Of a stretch of 64,000 bases of DNA, positions 1 through 11,335 are shown piece after piece. The position numbers and the translations under genes are program-made. This DNA is from Adiantum capillus-veneris (lineage: Eukaryota > Streptophyta > Polypodiopsida > Polypodiales > Pteridaceae). How positions within the stretch are numbered: position 1 is the first letter of the stretch; every line of letters begins with the position of its first letter. The stretch lies in assembly GCA_014529385.2 (NCBI GenBank), contig CM043945.1:98002612-98066611 (forward strand), given 5' to 3'. The notes beneath the pieces are model-generated. The model worked only from the letters and a program-made list of their open reading frames with translations, was not told where the DNA came from and did not search any database.

Positions 1-1210
1 GAGGTATGCTGATTTTTCTCATTGTGAGCACTGTATTTATGGTAAGCACACTCAAACACCGCACAAGAGATCTCTTTCTTTAAAGTCTGACAGGTTAGAC
101 TTAATCCATTCAGATGTATGTGAAAATGCCCCAGTTGTCCTTAGGGGAAAGAAGTATTTTGTCTCGTTTATCGATGATGCTACACATAAGGTGTGGGTGT
201 ATCCAATATGTGCTAAAAGTGATGTTTTGGATACTTTTAAGAAGTTTCTTGCGTTTGTTGAGAATCATATTGGCAAGAAGCTTAAGTCTTTGCGCTGGGA
301 TAATGATGGAGAGTATGTATCAAAAGCATTTATTGACTTTTGTGCTGCGAAAGGCATTAAAAGAGAGCTCACTGCTCCTTTTAATCCCTCCCAGAATGGA
401 GTTGTAGAGAGGTTAAACCGGACTATCCAAGAGAAAGTTTGGAGTATGCTGTAACATGCTGCATTACCTCATGGTTTTTGGGCAGAAGCTGTGCAAACAA
501 CTATTTACTTGATTAATTGCTCACCGAGTAAGACGTTGGGTGGAAAGGTGCTTGAGGAGGTGTGGTCCGGCAAGCCACCCTCATATGCACATTTGCGAGT
601 GTTTGGTTACGAGGCCTATGTTCACATCCGGAGTGAACTACGCACCAAACTTGAACCCAAGTCTAGTAAATGTATTTTCCTAGGATATGGTGAGGATGGT
701 GAAATGGGGTATAGATTATGGGATCCCACATTGCGGAAAATCATATGCAGCAATGATGTCATCTTCAATGAAAATTGCATGCATAAACAACCCATAAGAG
801 TCGAAGAAGTGCAGCGGGTTGTTTTACGTGAAGATGTGACTTATGGACAGCCAAGAAGGCCCAGTGTTCAGCAACAAATGCATGCTGAAAATGGTGCTGA
901 AAATCAGCCCCAAGAAGTTGCCATTGATGCACCACAGGTTGGGGAACAGGTTGATGGCCATAGGCAGCCCGTTGATGCGATGCAACTGGCTGAACAACTT
1001 GCTGTTTTTGATGACTTACAAGCTGAAAATCCACCTGTTATGGATCATTGGGTGTGTAGGTCTACTTGGGTGACAAGGCCTCCCGATAGATATAAACTGT
1101 CTTTGGACTATGTCATGCTTACTGATTGTGGTGAGCCGTCTTGTTATAAAGAGGCTATGCAACGTGATGACAATAAGAAATGGTTCAAAGCAATGGTTTC
1201 GGAAATGTAG
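1..1210 (+). pseudogene. copia A integrase (broken)
   Basis: The frame opens in the integrase zinc-binding region (CEHCIYGKH, near 27-52) and runs through the catalytic core. Motifs include FVSFIDDATHKVW (about 150-190), LRWDNDGEYVS and the glutamate region FNPSQNGVVERLNRT. The C-terminal part contains LRVFGYEAYVH and KCIFLGY. An in-frame TAA at 452-454 interrupts the core. A TAG at 1208-1210 separates this part from the reverse transcriptase, where related elements continue in frame. Known role of the family: insertion of element cDNA. This copy is inactive as read. Confidence 0.88.
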
Positions 1211-2512
1211 TCTTTGGAGAAGAACCATACATGGGTTTTGGTTGATTTGCCTAAAGGGCATAAGGCTCTGCCATGTAAATGGGTTTACAAGACAAAGGTC
1301 ACATCTGATGCTTCTTCTAAGTACAAGGCACGTTTGGTTGCTAAAGGGTACAAGCAAAAGCATGGTGTTGACTTTGATGATATTTTCTCTCCTATCGTGA
1401 AGCTTGCCACATCACGACTTGCTTTGGGTCTGGTTGCTTATCAAGATATGGAATTAAAGCAAATGGATGTAAAAACAGCGTTTTTGCATGGTGATTGCTT
1501 GAGATAATCTATATGATGCAGCCAGAAGGTTTTGTGTCAAAGGGGCAAGAGAAAAAAGTTTGTAGACTCTTGAAGAGCCTGTATGGTTTGAAACAGTCTC
1601 CACGTGCATGGTATCACAAGTTTGATACATTCATGAGGTCTCAGGGATACAGAAGATGTAATTCCGATCACTATATATATACCAAAAAGGCCAGTGATGG
1701 AAGTCGTCTACTGCTGATTTTGTATGTTGATGACATGCTTATTGCGGGCTGAAATGTCACTGAGTTGAATGCATTACAACAAAGCTTACGGAAACGCTTT
1801 GACATCAAGGATCTTGGTAATGCTAATCATATTTTGGGCATGCGTATCTCTCGAGATAGACCCAACAGGTGTCTGTATCTATCTTAGCGAAATTACATTG
1901 ATAAGGTGTTGCATCGTTTTCTATGGAAGGGGGAAAGGCAATTGGTACTCCGTTGCCTCCATATGTAAAACTCACTGCACAGGACTGCCCAAAGACAGAT
2001 GATATGCGCACGGAAATGGCCAAGATTCCTTATGCATCAACTGTTGGTAGCTTGATGTACGCTATGGTTGCCACACGTCCCGACATTGCATTTGCGGTGG
2101 GAGTGGTGAGCAGGTACCTGAGTAATCCTGGCAAAAAGCATTGGGAAGCAATGAAATGTATCTTGAGATACTTGAAAGGCATTAAAGACTTGAGACATTT
2201 GTGCATTGCTTTATAGATGCAAACTTTGCTGGACATCCAGATTGCAAAAAGTCTACCTGTGGATATGTGTTTACTTTCACAGGAGGTGCAGTTTCTTGGA
2301 TTTCTAGACTGCAAAAATGTGTTGCTTTGTCTACCACTGAGGCTGAATATGTGGCTGCCACTGAGGCAAGCAAAGAAGCTTTATGGCTCATGCGTTTGGT
2401 AGAAGAGCTTGGCATCAAGTCAAAGGTTCCTGTGCTACATTGTGATAGTCAGAGTGCTATTATGCTTGCAAGGAATCCTGTCCATGCCAAGACAAAGCAC
2501 ATAGAGGTGAAA
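1211..2512 (+). pseudogene. copia A reverse transcriptase and RNase H (broken)
   Basis: The region carries copia RT motifs in order: LPCKWVYKTK, ARLVAKGY, MDVKTAFLHGD, the LYGLKQSPRAWY block near 1580-1610, and the catalytic LILYVDDM at about 1717-1740. RNase H follows with YASTVGSLMYAM, DANFAGHPDCKKSTCGYVF, STTEAEYVA and HCDSQSAI. Breaks: a frameshift near 1493, a TGA at 1750-1752, and frameshifts near 1920 and 2190-2210. The protein ends abruptly after KTKHIEV. The copy is dead, and its 3' UTR and LTR are missing. Confidence 0.88.
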
Positions 2513-3392
2513 TGGTGTGGGCTTGGTGGTATGGGACACTAGCACTCCTGTGAGAGCCTAGCCCGATGGCTGGAGGCTGCCGTTGTGGCTTATGGTTGGG
2601 AGTTGAGCCTAATCTCTTCTCTCTACGCTGGTCTATGCGTGAGTATCTTGAGTCACGTCATGTGTGCAGGATGGATCCTGCTAGGGGCTAACATGCTGAA
2701 TAGTCGAACTAGACTCACTCTCTTGCTCACCCTCAATAGTGCCTTCTGTAAGAGGCACCTGGGACTGAATCTCCAAGGGATCCAAAGCCTGCTGAAGTTC
2801 GGGGCAATTCAAGCTCCACCAATTGCTGTCCCTCAACTTGAAACTTCTCATCTTTATGGGAGAGTTACATGGGCTGTAGGTAGCTTGGGGTGATTTTAGT
2901 CATATCATAATGAGCCAAAAGAGTTATGAGATTTGCAAGTGGGTGTTGACTTGTACCACTGAGGTGGGAAAAAGGAAAGTCACATCATTTTCAGGTCACG
3001 GACATACACGGACATGATGACTAGGTTAGGAGTAGGGTCACACACTTCTAGAGACTATTCAACTGAGTTTAGTACTCCAGCAATTGGAGCATGTCTTTGG
3101 CAGCTGTAGTGCGCCTAGCTTGTAGATGCACAAACTTGACTTGCTTCTCATGGATTCAAGCAGTCTCTTGAAAGACTAGTTGCCCATGCAACATAAGTTG
3201 GAAAACCAGTTTTTGGATTCAATTCTCTAGAGGGTTAAAAAGAAGAAAAGCATGTATTAGTGCATGCAAGTTTTTGGCTTTAGTGGTTGCCTTGCTAGTT
3301 GCCTGTTTGATCATGTGGCAATTGGTGCTTTAAGCGACTTTTTGGATCTTGTGGTTCATGTGTGGGCTAAACGCATTGCGATTTGTTTCCAG
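2513..3392. other. No gene recognised; upstream flank or intron of the CHZ gene
   Basis: I recognise no protein motif, LTR or RNA gene here. The last bases end in a pyrimidine-rich acceptor (TTTCCAG at 3386-3392), so at least the right part is intron of the gene that follows. An earlier exon could lie here or beyond the copia fragment; I could not identify one. Confidence 0.5.
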
Positions 3393-5724
3393 GACTATCA
3401 CAATGGCAAATGTACGAAGGCTGCTGGAAAGTGATCTTGGGCTAGAAAAGTCTGCATTAGATGTGCACAAAGTCTTTATTAGACAGCTTGTGGATGAGGT
3501 AAGGATGAATTAAAAAAAACAAATAATAAAGAAATTTGAGTTTTGTAGTCTTTTGTGTTTACTTCTCAGAACGCAGGTACTCCTGAGTTCTGAGAATGCT
3601 GAGGGTCAAGAGGAAGAAGCTACAGTCTCTGAAGAGGCACCAAAGCGCAAGAAGAAGAGCTCTGGCAAGAAAGTTACAGAAGGAAAAAGGTCACATGGTC
3701 AAACAGAAGATGACTACGAGGATCCACAGGAAAACAATCATGTGGAGGCACCAAAAAAGAAGAAGCAGAAGAAGGAGAAGGTGAAGAAAGAACAGTCTCA
3801 CAGCAAAGAGGAAGATGAAGATGGTGGTGGAAGTCAGGTCGAGTTATCCGAGGAGGGAGCAAACCAAGAGGCACCAAAGGCGAAGGGTCAAAAGTCAAAA
3901 GCAGAAAGAGACGAGGAGATCACAGAGGCTGGGGAAGATGGAGGTGGAAGTCAATCTGAGATGTCGGAAGAAAGTGATATCTCTGCAAAGAAATCAAAGG
4001 TGTACTTTTTAAAAGTATATCGTATACCTTATTACTTTGAAAATAACTCTGTTTACTGAATCACTATAGATATTTTTGTGATAGGCTGCCTCAAAGACTA
4101 CTAGTGTCAAGCCAGTGCAAAATAGGAAAATTGAACATCTCAAAAAAATTATCAAAGCTTGTGGCCTGACGTAAGTGTTTCAGTTGGTAGAAAAAAAGTG
4201 GATGTGCTTTTTTATGTCTTCATTTGCTTTACTGTATGTCCAAACATAAGATTCTTTGCAGTATCCCACCTCAGATATATAAGAGAGTCAAGCAGCAACC
4301 GGAGGAGAAACACGACAAATTTTTAATCAAGGAGCTGGAAGATATTTTAAGTCGGAATGGCCTTTCATCAGATCCTTCAGAAAAAGGCAATGTTTCTCCA
4401 TGTTTTTAACTTATTATGAGAGCTGACTTGATTACATCTTGTCTTCGACGCTTGTGTGTGTGTGTGTGTGTGTGTGTATGGGAGCATATATTGGTACCTA
4501 GTTCTACACCCATTATTGGGCACTGACAACGTTAGAGGGGATGTCGTAGTATTTAGTCAATACTATGCATGATGGTGCTGATGGTTATATTGTCTCATGG
4601 ATGACTACCATGAGCCTATACCTTGCCCTTTCCATTAAGGGTGAATCTGGGCTTATCCTGGATTCATCTTGGTATATATAGTGTTTGTCTTCGACGTTTT
4701 GTTGGAGGGGCTTTAATTGTTCTGACAATGAGCTTTGATTAGTCTTATTTTCTGAAGTTTTCAAGCTGTTTCAATCATTTGGACAGTGACCTTTAATTAG
4801 AGTTGCGTTTCTTTTTATATCTCTTTCCTTTTGAGCTTATCACTGTTTAGTTTGCATCATTTTTATACTCGTTTCCAATTAGTCTACATATTCCCTCAAG
4901 CTTAATAGGCCTTATAATGCTTCATATGGTATATTTTGGTGATTTATGCATAATTGTCAGAGGTAAAGAATTTTATTTTTTCCATCCTGTTGGTATCTAA
5001 CTGTAACTTTGAATAAAATAATTTGTGTGTTTTTATTTTCTTTACAAGATTGGATTCTCCGTCAAGGAACAATGCTTCTATAAGTTTATTTATCTATTGC
5101 TTGGCAAGGAATACAAAGAATTCTGAAAATGAGATTTGTTGAAGTTAGCTTGGCTAAAGTATGTAGGACGTGATACTAGGGGAACAGAAGATGGATGTTA
5201 GAAACTCATCTTTTTATCATTTTAGTTAAATGCTACAGAATGCGGTCGTAAGGGGTATAGTTTAATCAACAAGAGTGGAGAGGCAAGAAACTTACGTGTA
5301 TAGTGTTTAGTGAAAGCGTATATCAAACATTCTCGCAAGGCTCAACTAAACAGCTGGCTTTTGTAGAGATAAAAGCTGCAAAGAGGAAAATAGCAAGGGA
5401 GAAAGATATGGAGGGAATTGATACTACAAATATTATTCTTGAGCCGAGAGGCAGGAGGGCCACCTCACAGCTCTTTGCTCCTGTTTATAATCCACCTCCT
5501 GTGGAGTATGATAGTGAGCAGGACGAAGATGGTGAGGGTGGCGACGAAGAGGGCTCTGATAATGCATCTGAGGGTTCAGATGGTGAGTACTTTGGCATCC
5601 GGTATTTGTCTCTAGTTTCTTTTTTAGATTGGGAAGCTTGCTGAAAATTGGGTGTTGGAATTTACTGTATGTTGCAGATGAGAAGGATTTTGCAGCAGCA
5701 GATGAAAGTGACAACAGTGACTAG
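3393..5724 (+). CDS. HIRIP3/CHZ-type histone chaperone, six visible exons
   Basis: The exons read in frame when spliced: 3393-3498, 3577-3999, 4085-4170, 4262-4386, 5367-5582 and 5678-5724 (TAG at 5722-5724). From the first visible ATG (3403) the product is about 330 aa. Visible exon 1 encodes [20 protein letters not shown], which resembles the end of a DEK-C-like helical domain, so a further upstream coding exon is likely. Exon 2 is an acidic and lysine-rich linker with several KKKKQKK-type stretches suited to nuclear import. Exons 3-5 hold the conserved core ([48 protein letters not shown]), the CHZ signature. The C-terminus is strongly acidic. Known for the family: binding of H2A-H2B-type histones in the nucleus. 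Function here is inferred from homology. All junctions are GT-AG except intron 4 (GC-AG). Confidence 0.87.
4387..5366 (+). other. GC-AG intron of the CHZ gene carrying a repeat insertion
   Basis: The exon before ends in AAAAG and is followed by GCAATG. The exon after begins at 5367 following TTTGTAG. Splicing here restores the codon GAG and the conserved [11 protein letters not shown] stretch. No GT donor nearby keeps that frame. The intron is 980 bp, far longer than the other introns visible in the gene (78-95 bp), and contains repeat R1 copy 1. Confidence 0.8.
4453..4682 (+). repeat. Interspersed repeat R1, copy 1, with (TG)n head
   Basis: A (TG)n run at 4453-4477 leads into a conserved body (GGGAGCATATATTGGTACC at the start, TCTTGGTATATATAG at the end). 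The same body occurs at 10537-10781 and, split by copia B, at 10980-11131 plus 15578-15648. The ends are weak inverted repeats (TATATTGGTACCTAG against CTAGGTATATA). It has no coding capacity, so a MITE-like or SINE-like element is possible; the class is not settled. This copy lies in the GC-AG intron. Confidence 0.75.
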
Positions 5725-8690
5725 GTGACAACGATTGCAAATGCTTTTCTGAAGCTTCAGTTCCTTCGTGCTAGCTTCATTGTCAATCTCGGGTTCCTGT
5801 TTTTACACGAGGCAGCTGCGGTTCTTCTTCCAGCTCTTTATACACTGATCACCTCTTCGTGATGATGTCCCAACCATACGAGCTGTACACATTGTTGGCG
5901 GTGGTCGTCTTGCACCACTAATGCTCCTAAAGTAGTAATTGGCAATCACCAAAGTTTACCTTTACTTTTCGCTAGGTTGTCTTTCATGTGCTTAATTAAA
6001 CTCTTGGCAGATTCTGTTGTCGATAAAAGAGGTGTTTACACATTTCTTCACTTTGTCCTTGACCTTTTTGCTATTGTCTTTGTCATCTATGTAGTGAGAT
6101 AAAAAGGATTCCTTGTTGTTTTATGCTAGCACTCTCCCTGGATGTTATGTGCGACAAATTTCAGCCTATGCGATTGAGAAAGAAATACATGATAGTCATT
6201 TTATTTGGATGATAACTTGCAGCCTTGGATGTAAGCACTCTGGGTGGACGTACTGTGTCGTAACTTGCAGCCTCAGATATTGGATAAAGCTGTACACAGT
6301 CACCATTACAAACTTGGGAGGGATCTCAGCAAGTGGTAAATCCCTTCACACTCGCTCTTTTTATGAGCTCCTGGATGGACCTTGGAAGTATCTTTTGCCT
6401 CCTGAGGTATTTGGTCCTGATTTTATAGTTCTTCCCAATTGTCTGTTGTGCATGATACATCCTCTCACCAGAGGCTTGCAGCATGATGTGCTAGAAATGT
6501 ATGTTTTAATTGATTCAGTGGTAGCACAATTGAATCAACAGTCAAGTCAAGTGTTACCTTTCCTAATTAATCAGCACTGGTGTATCAAGACTCAAACAAA
6601 GACTTTAGTCCAATTTACGAATAAATACATTGCCTCTGACATGGTCATGCTCTTTGTTATTGACAGACACTTTGGCTTTTTGTTCTGAAGCAATAATTGC
6701 TTTGTAACCGTTGAATGATACCTTTATTAGCTACTAAGAAGCCGAAATTGGCATGATATATGGAAGCCCTATTAGGCCTTGTCTTTATTGGTGAAAGTAA
6801 TATCTCAATGAATAGTTTGTCTGCTACGTTAAATCAACTCATCTGTGGCAACTCCTTTGTCAGCACGCATGGAGCTCCAAGTTCTTTACCACACGCGTGA
6901 GTTTCTTGCTTAAAGTTCCATGTATTGGTCGAGGTAAGTTGCTGGTTAGAGTTCCATTTCCTTGTATTTAGTAGTTACCAATTTAATGATTGGAGGCAAG
7001 AAAATTTTGAGCTGCTGGCTAATTGAGAGCAAACAATGTCTGAATTTATGAGCCAAACAGATCATAGAGAGGCCCTCTCTTTCAGTGGTGGTGAAGTCCT
7101 TGGTTCAGCTGGCCGCTGGCATAAGCAGTTGGAAAGTCAATTGGGCTGAGCCAATAGGCAACCAATACCATAAACACTTGCATGAATGTGGATGTGACCT
7201 AAGGTAGTGAATTTGATGCAGTACGAGTTCATAAGGCGAGAGTATATATTACATAACATTTTGCGTACTTGAGCTGGGAGTTTACTGCGTAATGCATCTT
7301 GCAAAAGGTTTGATCATGTTGAGTGTTGATGGTGGCATTGGGTTTTTGGCCATTCTATACCATCAGTGGAAATCATGGTAATGAATGATCTTGTTTAGTT
7401 TTGACAACACTCAACACTATCTGGTGATGGGCCATTTAATTGGCTACATTTCCTTGCAAAGCTGATTAATTTGCCAAGCTGGCTGTGCGTTGAAAGATGC
7501 GGCACCTGAGATGGAAGCGTGGTCTTTATTGGCCACAACTTTGGAGTTGAGACAGAAAAGGCATAAGCTAGCATCAATCTTTTAGAGTCAGAGTGGCTTT
7601 GTTTGCTTTGAATTGATTTCCTGCTTTTGGGTTACTCCATTGGGGATCGCCAATCTGTTGTTACGGGTGTTTCTAAGACCCTTGATTTTGTTTTGGAAGT
7701 TTCAAGCTAAACCTTTCCATGTTATTTGAAGAGTTGTGCAAGCCATCAGGTTGCCCACGCTCTCCTTTATGCCATCGCTCCAGTACCGGAAATAAACTTT
7801 CTAAAAATGTGGAAAACCTACACATGAAAGTTTTTGGAGTAATTTGACTTATTTGAAGGTTCACTCTAAACTCTGTAGGTTCTTTACTTGCAAGTTTAAA
7901 GTTTTACCAGTCCAAACAAAACCCAGGGATATGGAAGAAAAGAAGGAAAACGAAAATCTCTTGACTTGTGTTCTTCATTGCACTGACTTGTTATTTTAGG
8001 GTTTTGTAGGTGGGATTACACCACACCTAGATTTTTTTGAGCATTGCATTAACCCCATGGATGTGTACAACAATCTTATGTTGCATATGCAATTCAAGAG
8101 CTAAGGGAAATTATGAAAGGTTGATATAGTGGGAAACATGGAGTCATATTAAGACACTTGGAAGAAATAGTGGGGCTTCAATCTTGGATTTTGTGCTTTG
8201 CAAGATCAAGATTTGTAAGAATGATGAGCTTCAGGTGTACGAAAAGAGCTGGAAATGAAGTCGAAGTCCTATGATGGAGTGCCTTATTTTCACGAGTTGT
8301 GTCGTTAGATAAAGCATTGGGCTTAACTCCATAGCCCTTTTAGTTTTAGAGAGGTTCTTAGGGTTACCTTTGGCAATGTTTGAGTGATACTTGCCATGCA
8401 CGACAGAGATTGGTAATAGGATGATGATGGATCAAGGAAAACCTTTTGAACGAAGGATAGATCCATTGACTAAGATGAAGCACTAGCCAAGTCCAAAATA
8501 GAAAGCGTGGCATGTGGGAAAATTTGCACATGATGATCTATTAAAGAGTATGTGGTGATTGATGGCTTGTATAAAGCAGTTGACAAGGAGTTGCAAGGGG
8601 AGATGAAGACACTAATAGAGATGGATATGGCTAGTGTAAAGTGTTTAAAATCAAGAGAACAAAAGTAGAGGACTACTCAATGCCCCTCTA
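5725..8690. other. 3' flank of the CHZ gene, then sequence with no recognised gene
   Basis: The first part (5725 to about 5960) is the likely 3' UTR. The remainder has no domain, LTR or RNA gene that I recognise. A 191-codon frame at 6113-6688 shows no known motif or codon bias and looks like chance. Confidence 0.5.
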
Positions 8691-9669
8691 AAAAACAATG
8701 TCAAAGAGCATCTCCCACTTAAGCTTGTCTTCACATAACATAGCCTCACCACAGTAGGTCTCTTTGTAATCTGTCAACATGCCATAATCAAGAGATGGAA
8801 CATATCTCTCTAGAGGACGAGACACTCCTCCAAAACTCCTTAACAATGGTTGACAATGGGAGGAATTTCAGCTTGCACATCCTATGCTCGTTGCCCAATG
8901 TTAGGTACATTTTGCACTTTGTTATTGTAGTGACATCTTCTTGAAAACTCTATGTATACCAATAGTAGGATCTTCTTATGCATCTTGTCTCTACTAAAGT
9001 AAAAACATCGTTACTTTAAACATTCTTTCTAGCATTTGGATCCCAAAGATGATATTCCATCTTGCCAAACTTGATAGCCTTACTTGACTTTGGGTCAAGC
9101 TTGTTACACATTTTTTTTGGGGCATGGCAACACACTTCACAACCAAAGACTCTGAGATGTGCTTAAGAGGGTTGTTTTCCATACCTTATCTCCTTTGGAC
9201 CTTTTCTCAACAAAGCCGTGTTTGATGATCTATTGATAAGATGCACAATTAAAGTAATAGATTCAAAGAAAATGCATCAGCAATGGATGACATACTTCTC
9301 ACTTTCTCTTGAATTGTTTTATTCAACCTCTTAACTACACCATCTTGTGGAGGATTGCAAAGAGTAGGCAACTCTCTTTGAATACTCTTTGACTCGCAAA
9401 ACTAATGGATGGATTTTGATACATACTTCCCACCAATATCTGTGCCCAATGACTTCAACTTCTTGCCACACTAATTCTCCACTAGTGCAACAAAGTGCCA
9501 AAGGAATCACTCATTTTCTTGAGAGGATATACCCAAACTTCCATTTGAAATCATAAAATCAAATTGGAAAAAATGAGGACCTTTTGGAGACAAATTATGC
9601 ATAAAACCAGATACATAATTGTGTATAAATTCTAAACATCCAATGTTATATTTTCCACTAACCTTATGT

Positions 9670-9704
<35 letters not shown>

Positions 9705-10430
9705 GGTTTATTTTCCACAAAGACCACTCACAAATTAAACAACTAGAAAAGTTAAGACCAAAAAAATAGCCAAAAGGAGGCAAGACATGCACTCCCTTTT
9801 GGCTCATATATGGCCTAGCCGATGATGCAACAAAGAAACACTTGGCTGATCGTTTATCGTGATTACAATTTTTTTGACACTAGGCAAATGTAGCATATAC
9901 AATGTTCTAGATTGAGACGTGGGAGCGATGATAAGAGGCCCTTTTGAGATCTTCCAAACGCTATAATCAAATACAACATGATAACCAACATTTTCTAGTT
10001 GTCCATTGCTAATCAAACTCTTGATAATCTTGGGAACTTGTCACATTTTTTAGCATAAAAGAAGTACCCTTGATCAAATTTGGTTGCACATCGCGAACAC
10101 CAACAACGTCACGGGCATAATCATTGCCAAGACAAACTACACCTTTCTCTGAAACATCATATGACTCTCTATGAGAAGTTGCATGAAATCAATGATCCAA
10201 TTTTGAAAGGCAAGACTACTACTAGTAAGTAGAAATGAAGTATCATACCTAGCAACAAGTAGGAAATCACCGTCGACAACGACATGAACATTCATTCTTC
10301 TATTCACTTTCACCCTTCTCTAACCATTCATCTTTCAATTTCTTCTCACGTTTCCACTTGAAAATATCTTTCCTAATGTCTTTTTTTTGCCACAATGAAA
10401 GCATTCTATCTTTTAGCAAGAGTAAGACTT
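8690..10430 (-). mobile_element. Ty1/copia retrotransposon C, minus strand, highly decayed
   Basis: Read on the minus strand, fragments appear in copia order. A partial CCHC-type stretch (AGMLSLWQKKDIRKDIFKWK region near 10350-10400) comes first. Protease-linked sequence follows (VVCLGNDYARDVVGVRDVQP near 10080-10150), then GAG-pre-integrase (YMLHLPSVKKI and LLHHRLGHI at 9804-9950). Integrase sequence follows (a NPPQDGVVKRLNKTI-like stretch near 9300-9350), and then its C-terminal part (WNIIFGIQMLERMF near 9010-9070). Stops and frameshifts are frequent. No LTR was found. A 34-base G run interrupts it. Confidence 0.75.
9670..9703 (+). repeat. Poly-G run (34 G)
   Basis: An uninterrupted run of 34 G lies inside the decayed copia C. 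It could form quadruplex DNA, or its length could be an assembly or sequencing artefact. It has no coding role. Confidence 0.9.
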
Positions 10431-10536
10431 GCTTCTCAACTTATTTTGTTTATGAAGTGTGACATACCTCTCATAGTAAGAGTATTCATTCTTTGTTTGA
10501 CAAACATTGCAATATCTCTTGTATAAGAATATATTT

Positions 10537-10781
10537 CGCGCGCGCGCGCGCGCGTGTGTGTGTCGGGTGTGGATGTGTGGGAGCATAGATTGGTACCTAG
10601 TTATACTCCCACTATTGGGTACTGACAACATTAGTGGGGGTGTCATAGTAGTTAGTCAATACTATGCATGATGGAGCTAGTGGTTAAATTTCCTTGTGGG
10701 TGACTACCATGAGAGTATACGTGGCATTTTCCTTTAATGGTGAATTTGGGATTATCCTTGGTTCATCTACTAGGTATATTT
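10537..10781 (+). repeat. Interspersed repeat R1, copy 2, with (CG)n(TG)n head
   Basis: A (CG)n run at 10537-10554 passes into (TG)n and then the R1 body (GGGAGCATAGATTGGTACC, ending CTACTAGGTATATTTT). The body matches copy 1 along its whole length with scattered substitutions. The head differs from copy 1 by having CG dinucleotides, so the dinucleotide tract seems to belong to the element and to mutate freely. Confidence 0.72.
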
Positions 10782-10979
10782 TTTAGTTGTATAGCGAATA
10801 TGCATACTTCACATTGTGAAGTTCTCATTCAAATTATGACCCGTTTATATAGTGCTAATCCTTTCTATCTTTTGTGTTGCATAGTCCCTATCAACTACCT
10901 CATTTTTTTTGCAGATTTTCCTATTTATAGCTTCTTTTAGTGATAGACTTCATTATAGCCAAGTCCGCCTTGCATTTCA

Positions 10980-11131
10980 TGTGTGTGCGCGTGTGTGTGT
11001 ATTGGTACCTAGTTCTACACTCACTATTGAGCACTTATGACACGAGTGGGGATGTCGTAGTATTTATTCAATACTATGCATGATGGAGCCGATGGTTATG
11101 TTTCCTTTTGGGTGACTACCATGTGTCTATG
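10980..11131 (+). repeat. Interspersed repeat R1, copy 3, left part
   Basis: The (GT)n head and R1 body run up to CCATGTGTCTATG, where copia B begins. The missing right part is found directly after copia B at 15578-15648. Confidence 0.72.
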
Positions 11132-11321
11132 TGTTAGGGTTCACGCCAACTCGCTTGACACCCATCACATTGACCGCACTAACCTTACATATTCTTCTGA
11201 TCATATAAAACAATAAGGAGTAATGAGGTAACTCCAAACCCTCACTGAGAGCTCCACCTACATCGTGCTCGTGTCTGCTTCTTCTTCTCCCTCGCACTCT
11301 GCACACACCGCGCACTCTTCA
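11132..11321 (+). repeat. 5' LTR of copia B
   Basis: The LTR starts TGTTAGGGTT and ends CACTCTTCA, about 190 bp. The end is two bases before the primer site. Its last 90 bp reappear at 15488-15577. The short length is typical of several plant copia lineages. Confidence 0.8.
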
Positions 11322-11323
11322 AG

Positions 11324-11335
11324 TGGTATTAGAGC
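11324..11335 (+). promoter_or_regulatory. Primer binding site, initiator-Met tRNA type
   Basis: TGGTATTAGAGC differs by one base from the usual plant copia site TGGTATCAGAGC, complementary to the 3' end of initiator-Met tRNA. It sits directly after the 5' LTR. Confidence 0.85.

Larger units (their letters stand above)
1..2512 (+). mobile_element. Ty1/copia retrotransposon A, 5' part outside window, decayed
   Basis: Translated fragments follow the copia order: GAG-pre-integrase and integrase, reverse transcriptase, then RNase H. No LTR or primer site is visible. The left end lies outside the window. The right end stops inside RNase H at about 2512, just after the KTKHIEV motif, and the following DNA is unrelated. 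The element lies just upstream of the visible CHZ-gene exons. Several stops and frameshifts show that it cannot encode a full polyprotein. Family assignment is firm; the exact right boundary is inferred from loss of protein similarity. Confidence 0.9.

Noticed and set aside
6113-6688. 191-codon frame downstream of the CHZ gene
   Set aside because: No recognisable domain or codon bias; judged a chance frame.
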